49,329 bases of DNA from Absicoccus intestinalis. GTDB taxonomy: Bacteria > Bacillota_I > Bacilli_A > Erysipelotrichales > Erysipelotrichaceae. Position numbers and translations under genes: made by a program. The stretch is from contig NZ_JALBUS010000015.1 in NCBI RefSeq assembly GCF_033971885.1, positions 1 to 49,329 on the forward strand. Direction: 5' to 3'. The notes under the pieces were generated by a model. The model saw nothing but the letters and a program-made list of their open reading frames with translations, was not told the origin of the DNA and ran no database searches. Shown here piece after piece: positions 33,583-42,461 of the stretch. How positions within the stretch are numbered: position 1 is the stretch's first letter; the number at the start of each line of letters is the position of its first letter.

Positions 33583-34998
33583 TTAATCCACATCCATGAC
33601 ACGGATCATGTTGGTTTTACCGGATTCTCCCAATGGAACACCCGCACAAAGTACGACTGAATCACCCGATTCAACCAAGCCGGCTTTTTTCGCTGCATGG
33701 ATGGCTGAACTAAACAACATTTCGGTCTTATCTTGTTGCGGAATTGTCAATGGCGATACACCAAACAACAAGTTCATCTGGCAAGCTACCGTCTCTGAGA
33801 TCGTACAAGCAATCACTTGACGATCGGGATGATAGCTGGCAATGCGACGTCCTGTATAACCGGAAATCGTGACACAAAGGATGGCTTTGGCATTGATGTC
33901 TTTGGCTAAGGTAACCGCCGCATGGGAAACGGCACGTGTCTGCGATACTTTTGAGCTTTGTGCACGCAACTTACCAATTTCATTATAATCCACATCTTCT
34001 TCGACACGTTTGGCAATACGAGCCATCGTACGACAAGCTAATACAGGATATTTACCATTGGCGGTTTCTCCCGACAACATGATGGCAGTGGTTCCTTGAT
34101 AAATAGCATTAGCTACGTCATTGGCTTCGGCACGAGTTGGACGTGGATTATGGATCATCGAATCCAACATCTGGGTAGCCGTTACAACGATCTTGCCACG
34201 TTTGATACATTTTTCAATGATCTGTTTCTGGATGATTGGTACATCTTCCAATGGAACTTCGACACCTAAGTCACCACGCGCAACCATGATACCATCAGCC
34301 ACATCCAAGATCTCATCAACATTCTTTACCCCTTGCATACTTTCAATCTTGGCAATGATCTTCATATGTCCACCATGTTCATCAAAGATCTTTTTGATAT
34401 CCAAGATATCTTGTGCCGTACGCGTAAAGGAGGCAGCACAATATTCAAATCCCATTTCACATCCAAAAATCAAATCTTCACGATCTTTTTCAGAAATAAA
34501 TGGCATCGATAAATCAATATTGGGGATATTCACACCTTTTTTATTGGAAATGACACCACCATTCATGACTTCACAAACAATATCGGGGCCGTTGATTTCC
34601 AATACATTTAAGGCAACCAGACCATCATCGATCAAAATGGTTCCCCCTGGAATGACATCCTGTGTCATTTCTTTATAAGAAACAGAAACACGTTCTTCAT
34701 TTCCCATGACTTCATCAGTCGTTAAAGTGAAGCGTTGCCCTTCCTTTAATTCAATGCTTCCATTTTCAAAATCACGTAAACGAATTTCTGGCCCTTTTGT
34801 ATCTAATAACGTCGCAACTGGTAAATCCAATTCATGACGTAAACGAATGACCTTTTCAAACTTCGCTTTGTGCTCTTCATGTGATCCATGTGAAAAGTTA
34901 AAACGAGCAACATTCATCCCTGCCTTCATTAACTCAGTGATGGTTTGATCATCTTCACTAGCAGGTCCTAAAGTACAAATAATTTTTGTCTTTCTCAT
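33583..34998 (-). CDS. pyk: Pyruvate kinase
   Basis: 471 residues, without the extra C-terminal domain found in Bacillus. Makes pyruvate and ATP from phosphoenolpyruvate. KIICTLGPASEDDQT, ARFNFSHGSHEEH, DTKGPEIRLRDF, IAKIESMQGV, VARGDLGVEVP and MLDSMIHNPRPTRAEANDVAN are clear. Start ATG 34998 follows AGAGGTAAAAAG; a longer upstream frame to 35076 runs through the promoter and is not used. A cre box (35062-35076) lies upstream of the promoter, pointing to CcpA activation. Confidence 0.97.
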   Translation of the reverse strand: MRKTKIICTLGPASEDDQTITELMKAGMNVARFNFSHGSHEEHKAKFEKVIRLRHELDLPVATLLDTKGPEIRLRDFENGSIELKEGQRFTLTTDEVMGNEERVSVSYKEMTQDVIPGGTILIDDGLVALNVLEINGPDIVCEVMNGGVISNKKGVNIPNIDLSMPFISEKDREDLIFGCEMGFEYCAASFTRTAQDILDIKKIFDEHGGHMKIIAKIESMQGVKNVDEILDVADGIMVARGDLGVEVPLEDVPIIQKQIIEKCIKRGKIVVTATQMLDSMIHNPRPTRAEANDVANAIYQGTTAIMLSGETANGKYPVLACRTMARIAKRVEEDVDYNEIGKLRAQSSKVSQTRAVSHAAVTLAKDINAKAILCVTISGYTGRRIASYHPDRQVIACTISETVACQMNLLFGVSPLTIPQQDKTEMLFSSAIHAAKKAGLVESGDSVVLCAGVPLGESGKTNMIRVMDVD

Positions 34999-35031
34999 CT
35001 TTTTACCTCTCGATTCCTTTAATTCACTAGT

Positions 35032-35060
35032 ATCATACACGATTTTTTTCAAAAATAAAG
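35032..35060 (-). promoter_or_regulatory. Predicted pyk promoter
   Basis: TATGAT (35037-35032) with a poor -35 (CTTTAT, 17 bp upstream). The weak -35 suits a promoter that needs an activator at the adjacent cre box. Confidence 0.5.
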
Positions 35061-35061
35061 T

Positions 35062-35076
35062 AGTAAACGGTTTCAA
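35062..35076 (-). promoter_or_regulatory. cre box (CcpA site) upstream of pyk
   Basis: TTGAAACCGTTTACT on the minus strand fits WTGNAANCGNWNNCW at all fixed positions. It sits next to the predicted -35, a position typical of CcpA activation. Confidence 0.7.
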
Positions 35077-35103
35077 CTTGCGATTTGATTCAAACCTTAC
35101 ATT

Positions 35104-36297
35104 TTATTGTAAATAATCTTTTAAAAACGCATTTTTGTACCATTCAAAATGGCCATCCAATATGGCTTCGCGTATTTCCTGGGTCAAACGAATGATAAAA
35201 CGTAAATTATGCATTGTTGCCAATCGAAAATATTCATAACGAATCGCCTTATCTTCAGATTTCTGCATTTCGCGCAATTCCCCTTGTGTATAGCCGGCTT
35301 GACAAGTTGGGCAATCGCATCCTTTTTCCAATAAATCATGGGGATGCTGTAAATTCAAATGATAAAATCCATGATGCGTATAGATCCGGCCATGACGAGC
35401 TTCGCGAGCGGGTGCCACACAATCAAACGTATCCGCACCTTGTTCGCAACCAATCAAGATATCATCGGGATGAGATAGGCCCAATAGATGTCTTGGTTTG
35501 TATTCAGGTAATTCTTCATTGCACCAACGAAGAATATGACCAAGATCGGATTTTTGGAAAGCACCACCCAGACCATAGCCATCAAAATCCATGGCTCCTA
35601 ATTTTTTCGAGGTGGAACGTCGTAGATCTTCCCAACGTCCGCCTTGAATACAACCATATAGAGCTTGATAATAGCCAAGATCCATACAATGTTTTTGATG
35701 TTCATCCAAACTACGCTTGGCCCAGCGTTCGGTCCGATGCATGGCTTCAACATTATACGCATACGAATCGGCTAAGGAAGTGAGTTCATCAAAGGCCATA
35801 TGAATATCCGCACCGATCCGACATTGGATCTGCATAGATTCTTCCGGACCAATGAAATCCATGTCACCAGTCAAATAATCTTCAAATTCGACCCCGGCTT
35901 CGCTGACTTTAGCCAATCGTTGTTCCATGGGCGTATTTTCCAATGGCTTATGGGTATCCATATTGACCACTTTGCCCGATCCCGATCCTAATGACATAAC
36001 TTGAAAACCACCCGAATCCGTTAGCGTTGGCCCAAACCAGCCGGACCATTTGGCTAAACCGCCACCTTGGGCAATTTCTGGGGAGATATTGCGTAAATGA
36101 TAGCCATTGCTTAACATGGCCTGACCACCAATGCGATGAAGATCTTCCATGGGCAAAAAAGGAACTTGACCGCGTGTGCCTACACACATGAAAGCGGGAG
36201 TTTGAATATCTCCATGAGCCGTATGAATGATACCAGCTCGACCTAAGTGATTGGGTATTTTTTGACGAATTTCAAAAGCAAAATCATTTTGATGCAT
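35104..36297 (-). CDS. tgt: Queuine tRNA-ribosyltransferase
   Basis: 397 residues. Exchanges guanine for preQ1 at position 34 of GUN-anticodon tRNAs. The catalytic regions TDSGGFQVMSL and DTFDCVAP with an Asp each, and the zinc site CDCPTCQAGY are present. Start ATG 36297 has AGGAGG 7 nt upstream; a longer frame to 36357 would add an unlikely hydrophobic tail. It stands alone: queA and the transport genes that usually accompany it are absent here. Confidence 0.95.
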   Translation of the reverse strand: MHQNDFAFEIRQKIPNHLGRAGIIHTAHGDIQTPAFMCVGTRGQVPFLPMEDLHRIGGQAMLSNGYHLRNISPEIAQGGGLAKWSGWFGPTLTDSGGFQVMSLGSGSGKVVNMDTHKPLENTPMEQRLAKVSEAGVEFEDYLTGDMDFIGPEESMQIQCRIGADIHMAFDELTSLADSYAYNVEAMHRTERWAKRSLDEHQKHCMDLGYYQALYGCIQGGRWEDLRRSTSKKLGAMDFDGYGLGGAFQKSDLGHILRWCNEELPEYKPRHLLGLSHPDDILIGCEQGADTFDCVAPAREARHGRIYTHHGFYHLNLQHPHDLLEKGCDCPTCQAGYTQGELREMQKSEDKAIRYEYFRLATMHNLRFIIRLTQEIREAILDGHFEWYKNAFLKDYLQ

Positions 36298-36331
36298 GCC
36301 ACATCCTCCTAAAACAAGAACTATTATACAT

Positions 36332-36353
36332 AAAAAAAGAGGGCCATGCCCTC
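36332..36353 (-). terminator. Terminator after pgi
   Basis: GAGGGC/GCCCTC stem with a 3-nt loop followed by TTTTTTT on the minus strand, between pgi and tgt. Confidence 0.9.
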
Positions 36354-36361
36354 TCAAATGA

Positions 36362-37942
36362 TTAGATTTCTAATAAATCGCTATAAACAGCTAACGCTCC
36401 ATCGGTATCATGGGCCAATACACGTTTCGCAAGTACTTTACCCAATTGCACACCTTCTTGATCGAAACTGTTGATGTTCCAAACAAAGCCTTGGAACATG
36501 ACTTTATTTTCGAAGTGAGCCAATAATGCACCCAATGATTCTGGATTCAATTGTTGACCAATGATGATGCTGGATGGACGACCACCATCGAAATTCTTAT
36601 TTGGATTTTCATCGTCTTTACCACACGCAAAAGCAACAATTTGAGCTGCCACATTCGCATCCAATTTCTTTTGTGAAGTAGAACCTTCAATTACAACATC
36701 ATTACCAATTTGACTGTCTTTGAAACCAATGAATTGAAGCGGCACGATGGTCTTGCCTTGATGCAGCAATTGATAGAAAGAATGTTGACCATTGGTTCCA
36801 GGTTCGCCAAAGATGATAGGTCCAGTGACATAATCGACTTTCTTCCCAAAACGATTGACGGATTTACCATTGGATTCCATATCCAATTGTTGCAGATGAG
36901 CTGGGAAGCGAGACAAAGCTTGAGAGTAAGGCAATACGGCCGTTGTCGCATAGCCAAGGAAGTTTCGTTCATAGACACCAATCAAAGCATCCAACAACGC
37001 AGGGTTTTTCAAAATGTCTTTTTCTTTTGCGGTTTCATCCGCTGCATGGGCACCAGCCATCAAACGAGCAAATACTTCGGGTCCAAATGCCAACGATAAT
37101 ACGCAGCATCCAACGGCAGAACTGGAAGAATAACGACCACCAATATAGTCATCCATATAGAAAGAATCTAAGAATTTATCATTGTTGGCCAATGGAGATG
37201 TTTCACTTGTACAAGCTAACATATGTTTGGAAGGATCCACACCGGCTTTTTTCAATGCATCTTCCACAAAGGCTGCATTTGTCAATGTTTCCAATGTTGT
37301 TCCCGATTTCGATACAACGATGAATAAGGCATGTTCCACATCAATATTATTTAATACTGCCGATGCATCATCAGGATCGACATTGGAGATGAAAGCGGCC
37401 TGCATCTTTAACGTGTGATTGGTCTTTGCCCAGTTTTCCAAAGCTAGATATAAAGCACGAGGTCCTAGATCACTACCACCAATTCCGATTTGAACAACCG
37501 TTGTGAATTTTTCACCCTTGCCATTGACGATCTTACCAGCATGAACATCATTCGCAAATTTGGCGATACGATCTTGTTGAGCTTGATAGAATTCACGTTT
37601 ATTGACTCCATCCACAACAACATCTTTACCTAATTGTCCACGACACAATTGATGAAGAACCAAACGTTTTTCACCCGTATTGATGATGGCACCATTGTAC
37701 AATTCTTCATATTTTTCCGTTAATTCTGCTTCATCGGATACTTTTTGTAGAACAGCTAAGATATCATCATCCACTGCTTTTGCCGCAAAGTTATATGCCA
37801 TCTTTTCAGCCATTGGTACGCTATAATTTTTGACACGCTTAGCACCCGACTCTCCTGACATCACTTTACGAACATCCACTGCTTGTACATTTTTTAATGC
37901 TTGATACGAATCCAACGCATCAAAATTTGTCCAATTTACCAT
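36362..37942 (-). CDS. pgi: Glucose-6-phosphate isomerase
   Basis: 526 residues, of the longer E. coli-like type. Interconverts glucose-6-phosphate and fructose-6-phosphate. Signatures: QIGIGGSDLGPRALYLAL, VVSKSGTTLETLTN, EPGTNGQHSFYQLLHQG, and QEGVQLGKVLAKRVL near the C-terminus. Start ATG 37942 behind AAGGAGG (10-nt spacing). Links alditol-derived and maltodextrin-derived hexose phosphates to glycolysis. Confidence 0.96.
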   Translation of the reverse strand: MVNWTNFDALDSYQALKNVQAVDVRKVMSGESGAKRVKNYSVPMAEKMAYNFAAKAVDDDILAVLQKVSDEAELTEKYEELYNGAIINTGEKRLVLHQLCRGQLGKDVVVDGVNKREFYQAQQDRIAKFANDVHAGKIVNGKGEKFTTVVQIGIGGSDLGPRALYLALENWAKTNHTLKMQAAFISNVDPDDASAVLNNIDVEHALFIVVSKSGTTLETLTNAAFVEDALKKAGVDPSKHMLACTSETSPLANNDKFLDSFYMDDYIGGRYSSSSAVGCCVLSLAFGPEVFARLMAGAHAADETAKEKDILKNPALLDALIGVYERNFLGYATTAVLPYSQALSRFPAHLQQLDMESNGKSVNRFGKKVDYVTGPIIFGEPGTNGQHSFYQLLHQGKTIVPLQFIGFKDSQIGNDVVIEGSTSQKKLDANVAAQIVAFACGKDDENPNKNFDGGRPSSIIIGQQLNPESLGALLAHFENKVMFQGFVWNINSFDQEGVQLGKVLAKRVLAHDTDGALAVYSDLLEI

Positions 37943-38014
37943 GAAATTTAAACCTCCTTGTGTATCACACAAATATCACTATTATGATAGACTATTTAAG
38001 CATTTTTTCCAAGG

Positions 38015-38043
38015 TTGACATCATCGAAAGAATGTTGTTTTAT
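38015..38043 (+). promoter_or_regulatory. Predicted promoter of the ABC-F gene
   Basis: Consensus TTGACA (38015-38020), 17 bp, TTTTAT (38038-38043). Transcription would start near 38050 and give a leader of about 70 nt. Confidence 0.55.
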
Positions 38044-38059
38044 GGAAATATTAGAAGGT

Positions 38060-38122
38060 GGGTGGAAGAATGATTCTAAATTCTATTTTTTAAAAAATAA
38101 ATAATAAAAGGAGGAATCATTC
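38060..38122 (+). promoter_or_regulatory. Candidate translational attenuator of the ABC-F gene with a 7-codon leader peptide
   Basis: GAATGATTC (38068-38076) and GAATCATTC (38114-38122) are perfect inverted 9-mers; the second abuts the ABC-F start codon and overlaps the end of its AGGAGG. Between them ATTTTTTAAAAAAT can fold back. The first arm contains an ATG at 38070 opening a 7-codon frame (MILNSIF, stop 38091-38093) preceded by AAGGTGGGTGG. A ribosome stalled on the leader would free the ABC-F start. This is inferred from sequence alone. Confidence 0.55.
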
Positions 38123-39640
38123 ATGTTACAAATTCAAAATTGTACGCTACTTCACACCAAAGATGGCCATCAGCTGATGGATTCTTTTTCTATGACTGCC
38201 AATCCTGGCGACAAGATCGTTTTGATTGGGGAGGAAGGCAATGGCAAATCTACCTTTCTGAAATGGATCTATGATCCACAAAACATTCAATCGTATATTG
38301 AATATCATGGCCAATGCATCCATACCAACGAACGATTGGCCTATTTACCGCAACAATTACCCCCACACGATCAAAATTTGACCATCTATGCTTATTTTTG
38401 CGAAAGCGATGCCTTTTGGGATCTTCAAACCAAAATGGGAAAATATGCCAAGACGCTGGGTTTGCCTGCCGATCTTCCCTTTCGGGATCAAAGCATGGCT
38501 ACCCTTTCTGGTGGAGAAAAAGTCAAAGTACAACTTTTACGCCTGTTGTTGGAAGAACCAACCTGTATCCTTTTGGATGAGCCTTCCAATGATCTGGATA
38601 TCGATACGCTCGAATGGTTAGAATCCTGGATCCGTAGCTATCCAGGCATCTTGCTTTTCATCAGTCATGATGAAACGTTAATAGAAAATACCGCCAATCG
38701 GATCCTTCATTTTGAACAATTAAAAAAGAAAACCCAACCGAAAATCACTTTGTTTAAAGGAAATTATGCGACCTATCTTCAAATGCGTCAACGGGCTTTT
38801 GATCGCCAAAAACAACAAGCCCAAGAACAACGAAAAGAGAAAAAACAACGCGATGCTCGTTTTCAACGCATCCAACAAAAAGTGGAATATGCACAAAATA
38901 CCATTAGCCGACAAGATGCCCATGGTGGACAATTATTGAAAAAGAAGATGCATGCCGTCAAATCATTGGAACATCGATTTGAAAAAGTCGATGCGAATAT
39001 GTTGGAAATACCGGAACAAGAAGAAGCCATTCGCTGGATGTGGATGGATCCTACCCCCATTCCAACCAATAAACAAATCATTCATCTGCATCTGGATCGT
39101 TTAGAAACCAATCGTATATTGGCCAATGACCTTGATCTATCGATCGTGGGACCAGAAAAAGTTTGTATCATTGGTAAAAATGGAGCGGGTAAATCCACTT
39201 TATTAAAACGAATCTATGCACAATTGACGATAAGAGACGATCTAGTTGTTGCGTACATGCCTCAAAACTATGCGGACCAAATGGCTTTTGAACAAACTCC
39301 TGTTGCCTTTTTAAGAACCTATAGTTCTAATCTAACCATGATTCGTAATGGGTTGGCGGCTTTAAAATTCACCCGAGAAGAAATGGAACATGCCTTAAAT
39401 GACCTATCCCAAGGACAACTTGCCAAGTGTTTTCTATTGGCAATGGGACTAAAACAAGCCAATGTATTGATCTTGGATGAGCCTACACGGAATTTGTCAC
39501 CGTTATCCAATCCTTTGATTCGTTCCATGTTCCAACAATTTCCGGGAACGATCATCAGTGTATCCCATGATCGTAAGTATATTTCAGAAGTCTGTGATAC
39601 CGTTTATGTTTTGGACGAGCATGGCCTCACTAAAAAATGA
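38123..39640 (+). CDS. ABC-F family ATPase (ribosome-associated)
   Basis: 505 residues, two ABC domains and no membrane part. NBD1: Walker A GEEGNGKST (36-44), signature LSGGEKVKVQ, Walker B CILLDEPSND. A charged helical linker (about 215-300, RQKQQAQEQRKEKKQRD) forms the P-site tRNA interaction motif. NBD2: GKNGAGKST, a degenerate signature LSQGQLAK, LILDEPTRNLSPLSNP and a switch His in SVSHDRKY. ABC-F proteins remove antibiotics from the ribosome or help stalled synthesis. Its leader resembles an attenuator, typical of resistance-type ABC-F genes, but the drug class is unknown. The 3' end overlaps the guanine deaminase gene by 11 bp. Confidence 0.93.
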   Translation: MLQIQNCTLLHTKDGHQLMDSFSMTANPGDKIVLIGEEGNGKSTFLKWIYDPQNIQSYIEYHGQCIHTNERLAYLPQQLPPHDQNLTIYAYFCESDAFWDLQTKMGKYAKTLGLPADLPFRDQSMATLSGGEKVKVQLLRLLLEEPTCILLDEPSNDLDIDTLEWLESWIRSYPGILLFISHDETLIENTANRILHFEQLKKKTQPKITLFKGNYATYLQMRQRAFDRQKQQAQEQRKEKKQRDARFQRIQQKVEYAQNTISRQDAHGGQLLKKKMHAVKSLEHRFEKVDANMLEIPEQEEAIRWMWMDPTPIPTNKQIIHLHLDRLETNRILANDLDLSIVGPEKVCIIGKNGAGKSTLLKRIYAQLTIRDDLVVAYMPQNYADQMAFEQTPVAFLRTYSSNLTMIRNGLAALKFTREEMEHALNDLSQGQLAKCFLLAMGLKQANVLILDEPTRNLSPLSNPLIRSMFQQFPGTIISVSHDRKYISEVCDTVYVLDEHGLTKK

Positions 39641-40907
39641 CAGATTGACCAAAAGGACATGGGATCTTTTTTCCTTCCACATAGCGCTCTAAAATATTGG
39701 AAGCCTTGCCATCATAGATAAATTGTTCCAATTTTTCAAAAGGTTCTCGTTGCAAGAAGCCAGGCATTTCTTCGGTTTCAATGACCAAGGCATCAAAGGC
39801 ATATCCAGCCTCAAAGCTACCTACCTTCCCAAAGAAGGAGCCACTTTGTTTCGTTGCCAAAAAGAGGGCTTGTGGCAAAGTGATGGCTTTGACTTCCGGA
39901 TGCTGCATATGATAAATCTTGGACAATTCAATGGATAGGGCAATATGGCGATTCATATCGGGTGTGTGACTGCCCGCAATATCACTGGCAATGCAACATC
40001 GAAGACCTAGGTCTAGATTTTCCTTGAGGGGCATGATACCACTGGATAGATCGGCATTGGATTGAGCACAATGACACATCATCACGTCTCGTTCTTTCAA
40101 TATCGCTTTCTCCGGTTCGGATAGATGAATACAATGGGCCATGATAGTCTTGCCTTTGGGCATCAAGCCAAAGGCTTCATAGACCTCCGTATACGTAGGA
40201 ATGTTGGGATGCAGTTCTTTGACCCAGGCAATTTCACTTTTGTTTTCGGATAAATGCGATTGCACCGGTAAATCATACTTTTTGACCAATTCGCCCAATC
40301 CCCTCATTAAAGCCTCGGTGGTAGAAGGGACAAAGCGTGGCGTAATGATATAGTTTACATTCTGTAAGGTTGTTACTTTTTGGATCAATTCCTCGGTATC
40401 TTGTAAAGATTGGCTTGTATCTTCACACAAATAGTCGGGACTATTCCGGTCCATGTTGACTTTCCCGATCCAGGCTTTTAAACCCGATCGTTCGCAAAGT
40501 TCCATCAAACGCCAAGTGGCTTCTTTGTGCAAGGTCGCAAAGGCAGAAAACCGCAAGGTTCCATTTTCCCATAGGCGATGTAAAAACAATCGATAGGATC
40601 GATCCGCAAAGTCCATATCCTTATATTTTGCTTCCATGGGGAAGGTATAGGTTTCCAACCAAGGCAACAGTTCTTTATCAAAGCCAATCCCGCGATTAAT
40701 ATATTGGGGTGCATGAATATGCAGATCATTGAAGGCTGGAATGATCAATGCATCGGTATGATCGATGACAGTTTCGGTTTGATACTTTGGTGGTAAGGCT
40801 TTATAAAAGGTTTTGACTTTTCCATCTTCCACAACCAGATATTCGTTTTTTCGAATCACCATTTGATCCAAGGAAGGTGTATAGATAAAATTTCCTTTGA
40901 TGATCAT
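39630..40907 (-). CDS. guaD: Guanine deaminase
   Basis: 425 residues, amidohydrolase family. Converts guanine to xanthine and ammonia. Metal ligands lie in NDLHIHAPQY, QSHLSENKSE, MAHCIHLS and SDIAGSHTPD. It is preceded by a purine permease gene that overlaps its start by 4 bp (ATGA), so permease and deaminase are made together: import guanine, deaminate it, use or pass on xanthine. Confidence 0.93.
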   Translation of the reverse strand: MIIKGNFIYTPSLDQMVIRKNEYLVVEDGKVKTFYKALPPKYQTETVIDHTDALIIPAFNDLHIHAPQYINRGIGFDKELLPWLETYTFPMEAKYKDMDFADRSYRLFLHRLWENGTLRFSAFATLHKEATWRLMELCERSGLKAWIGKVNMDRNSPDYLCEDTSQSLQDTEELIQKVTTLQNVNYIITPRFVPSTTEALMRGLGELVKKYDLPVQSHLSENKSEIAWVKELHPNIPTYTEVYEAFGLMPKGKTIMAHCIHLSEPEKAILKERDVMMCHCAQSNADLSSGIMPLKENLDLGLRCCIASDIAGSHTPDMNRHIALSIELSKIYHMQHPEVKAITLPQALFLATKQSGSFFGKVGSFEAGYAFDALVIETEEMPGFLQREPFEKLEQFIYDGKASNILERYVEGKKIPCPFGQSVIF

Positions 40908-42232
40908 TCCGCATTCACTTCTTTCTGTTTTAGGGCAGGAGCCTCTTCAGGCAAGATCAAATTCAATAACACGGCACTTAATCCCCCAACAGCGGTTCCA
41001 CTGCTTAAGAAATATTGGACAACGGTTGGAAAACTTGCCATGGCATCGGCTGAAATGACCATGCTTGAAACGTTAAATACAATCGATAAGCCAATGACCA
41101 AGATGCGTTTTTGGCTCATTTCTTCTTTCATGACGATCTTCAATCCATTCGCAATCAAGATCTGACAAATGACCAAGAAAACACCACTGATGACACAGCC
41201 AGGAACCGAAGCAATGACTGCCATCAATTTCGGACACAACCCCATCAAAGAAAGCAAGATACCACATGTAATGACAACCGATCGACTGCCAATTTTCGTG
41301 ATGGAGATCACACCGGCATTCGATGAATAACCAGTCAATGGCGTACCACCAAAACAAGCACCTAATAAACAGCCAATGCCCTCACCAATCACGGCACGAT
41401 TGAGGCGTTCATCCGTTAATTCTTCTCCGGTCACATCACTGACGGTAAACCAGACACCCGTTGTTTCGATCAATACGATAAAATAGATAAAGATCATCAG
41501 AATACAAGAGGATGCATCAAACTGCGGTAGACCATAATGAAAGATCGATGGAATTTGGAACCAAGCCGCTTGACCGACCGCATCAAAATGTAATGTACCC
41601 ATGAATCCAGAAACCACACAGCCAATGACCAAAGCGAAAATCACCGAAAACAAACTGATGTATTTATGTTTGTATTGTGTCTTGTATCCATATACATTCA
41701 GGATCAATAAGACGATCATCGCACTGAGTCCGGGAATCAAGTTATTCAATAGTCCTCCGGAATTACTGATCACACCACTGGCAGCCGTAGAAGTTAAAGA
41801 AATTCCTACGATCATGATCACCAAACCACCAATATAAGCTGGTACACATCGATGAATGATCTTTGCGAATACTTTCGTAACACCTAATAGACATAAGAGG
41901 ATGGCTCCGGGAATCAAACTACCGACCAATACATCCATTCCTTGGGTAGAGCCAATGGCTGCCAATGCACTCAATGCAACAAAGCTCGATCCTTGAACGA
42001 CAGGTAATTGGATGCCCAATCCGGTTTGGATGATAGTGGCCAAACCACAAGTAAAGAAGCACATTTGGATCAGATAACTCGCATCACTACCCGATAAGCC
42101 AATCATCCCGGCTAATAAGATGGGAAATACATAGAGATCCATCGATAAAATGTGTTGAAATCCTAAGAATATGGCTCTTCCTGGTGAGACATGTTCATTG
42201 ATACCGACAATTAAGTCTGCCTTTTGCTTCAT
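40904..42232 (-). CDS. NCS2-family purine permease
   Basis: 442 residues with 12-14 hydrophobic segments. Nucleobase:cation symporter-2 features: QHILSMDLYVFPILLAG, LGIQLPVVQGSSF, FGGTPLTGYSSNAGVI (the family signature region) and NGLKIVMKEE. Given the linked guanine deaminase, it probably takes up guanine or xanthine. Start ATG 42232 has GGAGG 8 nt upstream. A leader of about 145 nt with two stem-loops, the second a good intrinsic terminator, precedes it. Confidence 0.9.
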   Translation of the reverse strand: MKQKADLIVGINEHVSPGRAIFLGFQHILSMDLYVFPILLAGMIGLSGSDASYLIQMCFFTCGLATIIQTGLGIQLPVVQGSSFVALSALAAIGSTQGMDVLVGSLIPGAILLCLLGVTKVFAKIIHRCVPAYIGGLVIMIVGISLTSTAASGVISNSGGLLNNLIPGLSAMIVLLILNVYGYKTQYKHKYISLFSVIFALVIGCVVSGFMGTLHFDAVGQAAWFQIPSIFHYGLPQFDASSCILMIFIYFIVLIETTGVWFTVSDVTGEELTDERLNRAVIGEGIGCLLGACFGGTPLTGYSSNAGVISITKIGSRSVVITCGILLSLMGLCPKLMAVIASVPGCVISGVFLVICQILIANGLKIVMKEEMSQKRILVIGLSIVFNVSSMVISADAMASFPTVVQYFLSSGTAVGGLSAVLLNLILPEEAPALKQKEVNAE

Positions 42233-42257
42233 TTTTCTTACCTCCCTGCATACGCAA

Positions 42258-42287
42258 AAAGGTGCCTCTTGTTTAAGAAGCACCTTT
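42258..42287 (-). terminator. Attenuator-type terminator in the purine permease leader
   Basis: On the minus strand AAAGGTGCTTCTT and AAGAGGCACCTTT pair with one mismatch and a short loop, and TTTTT follows. It lies between promoter and gene, 13 bp before the ribosome site, so it can only act as a conditional stop. Confidence 0.75.
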
Positions 42288-42319
42288 GCTGGCTATTTTA
42301 TTCATGAATAAAAAACAAA

Positions 42320-42389
42320 AAGAAAGAAACGAAATTCCATTTTGTTGAGAAGGAAAATGGAAAAGCTTCTTTCTTCTATCTATTTTATA
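42320..42389 (-). promoter_or_regulatory. Promoter -10 and first stem-loop of the purine permease leader
   Basis: TATAAA (42389-42384) has TTGATT (42412-42407) 17 bp upstream. The transcript then folds AAGAAAGAA with TTCTTTCTT (outer stem, 42375-42365 with 42330-42320) enclosing TTCCATTTT/AAAATGGAA (42362-42354 with 42343-42335), followed by a T-rich tail. AAGAAGC in the outer stem can instead pair with GCTTCTT in the terminator at 42258-42287. No guanine-riboswitch core is present. Confidence 0.5.
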
Positions 42390-42421
42390 TCACATTCAAT
42401 GAAAACAATCAATCTATTATT

Positions 42422-42453
42422 GTAAAAAATTTACATGAGTGTAAATTTTTTAC
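42422..42453. repeat. Perfect 14-bp inverted repeat between atpC and the purine permease promoter
   Basis: GTAAAAAATTTACA (42422-42435), TGAG, TGTAAATTTTTTAC (42440-42453), with no mismatch. It follows atpC by 8 bp, where a terminator is expected, and lies 9 bp upstream of the -35 of the permease gene, where an operator could sit. The arms are very AT-rich with no U-run after the stem, so an operator is at least as likely as a terminator. Confidence 0.6.
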
Positions 42454-42461
42454 ATATAAAA

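Noticed and set aside
38032..38073. 13-codon frame (MLFYGNIRRWVEE) as the ABC-F leader peptide
   Set aside because: It begins inside the predicted -10 region, so its start codon would not be in the transcript.
42233..42412. Guanine (purine) riboswitch in front of the permease
   Set aside because: The conserved junction and paired-loop core were not found; only stem-loops and a terminator are present.
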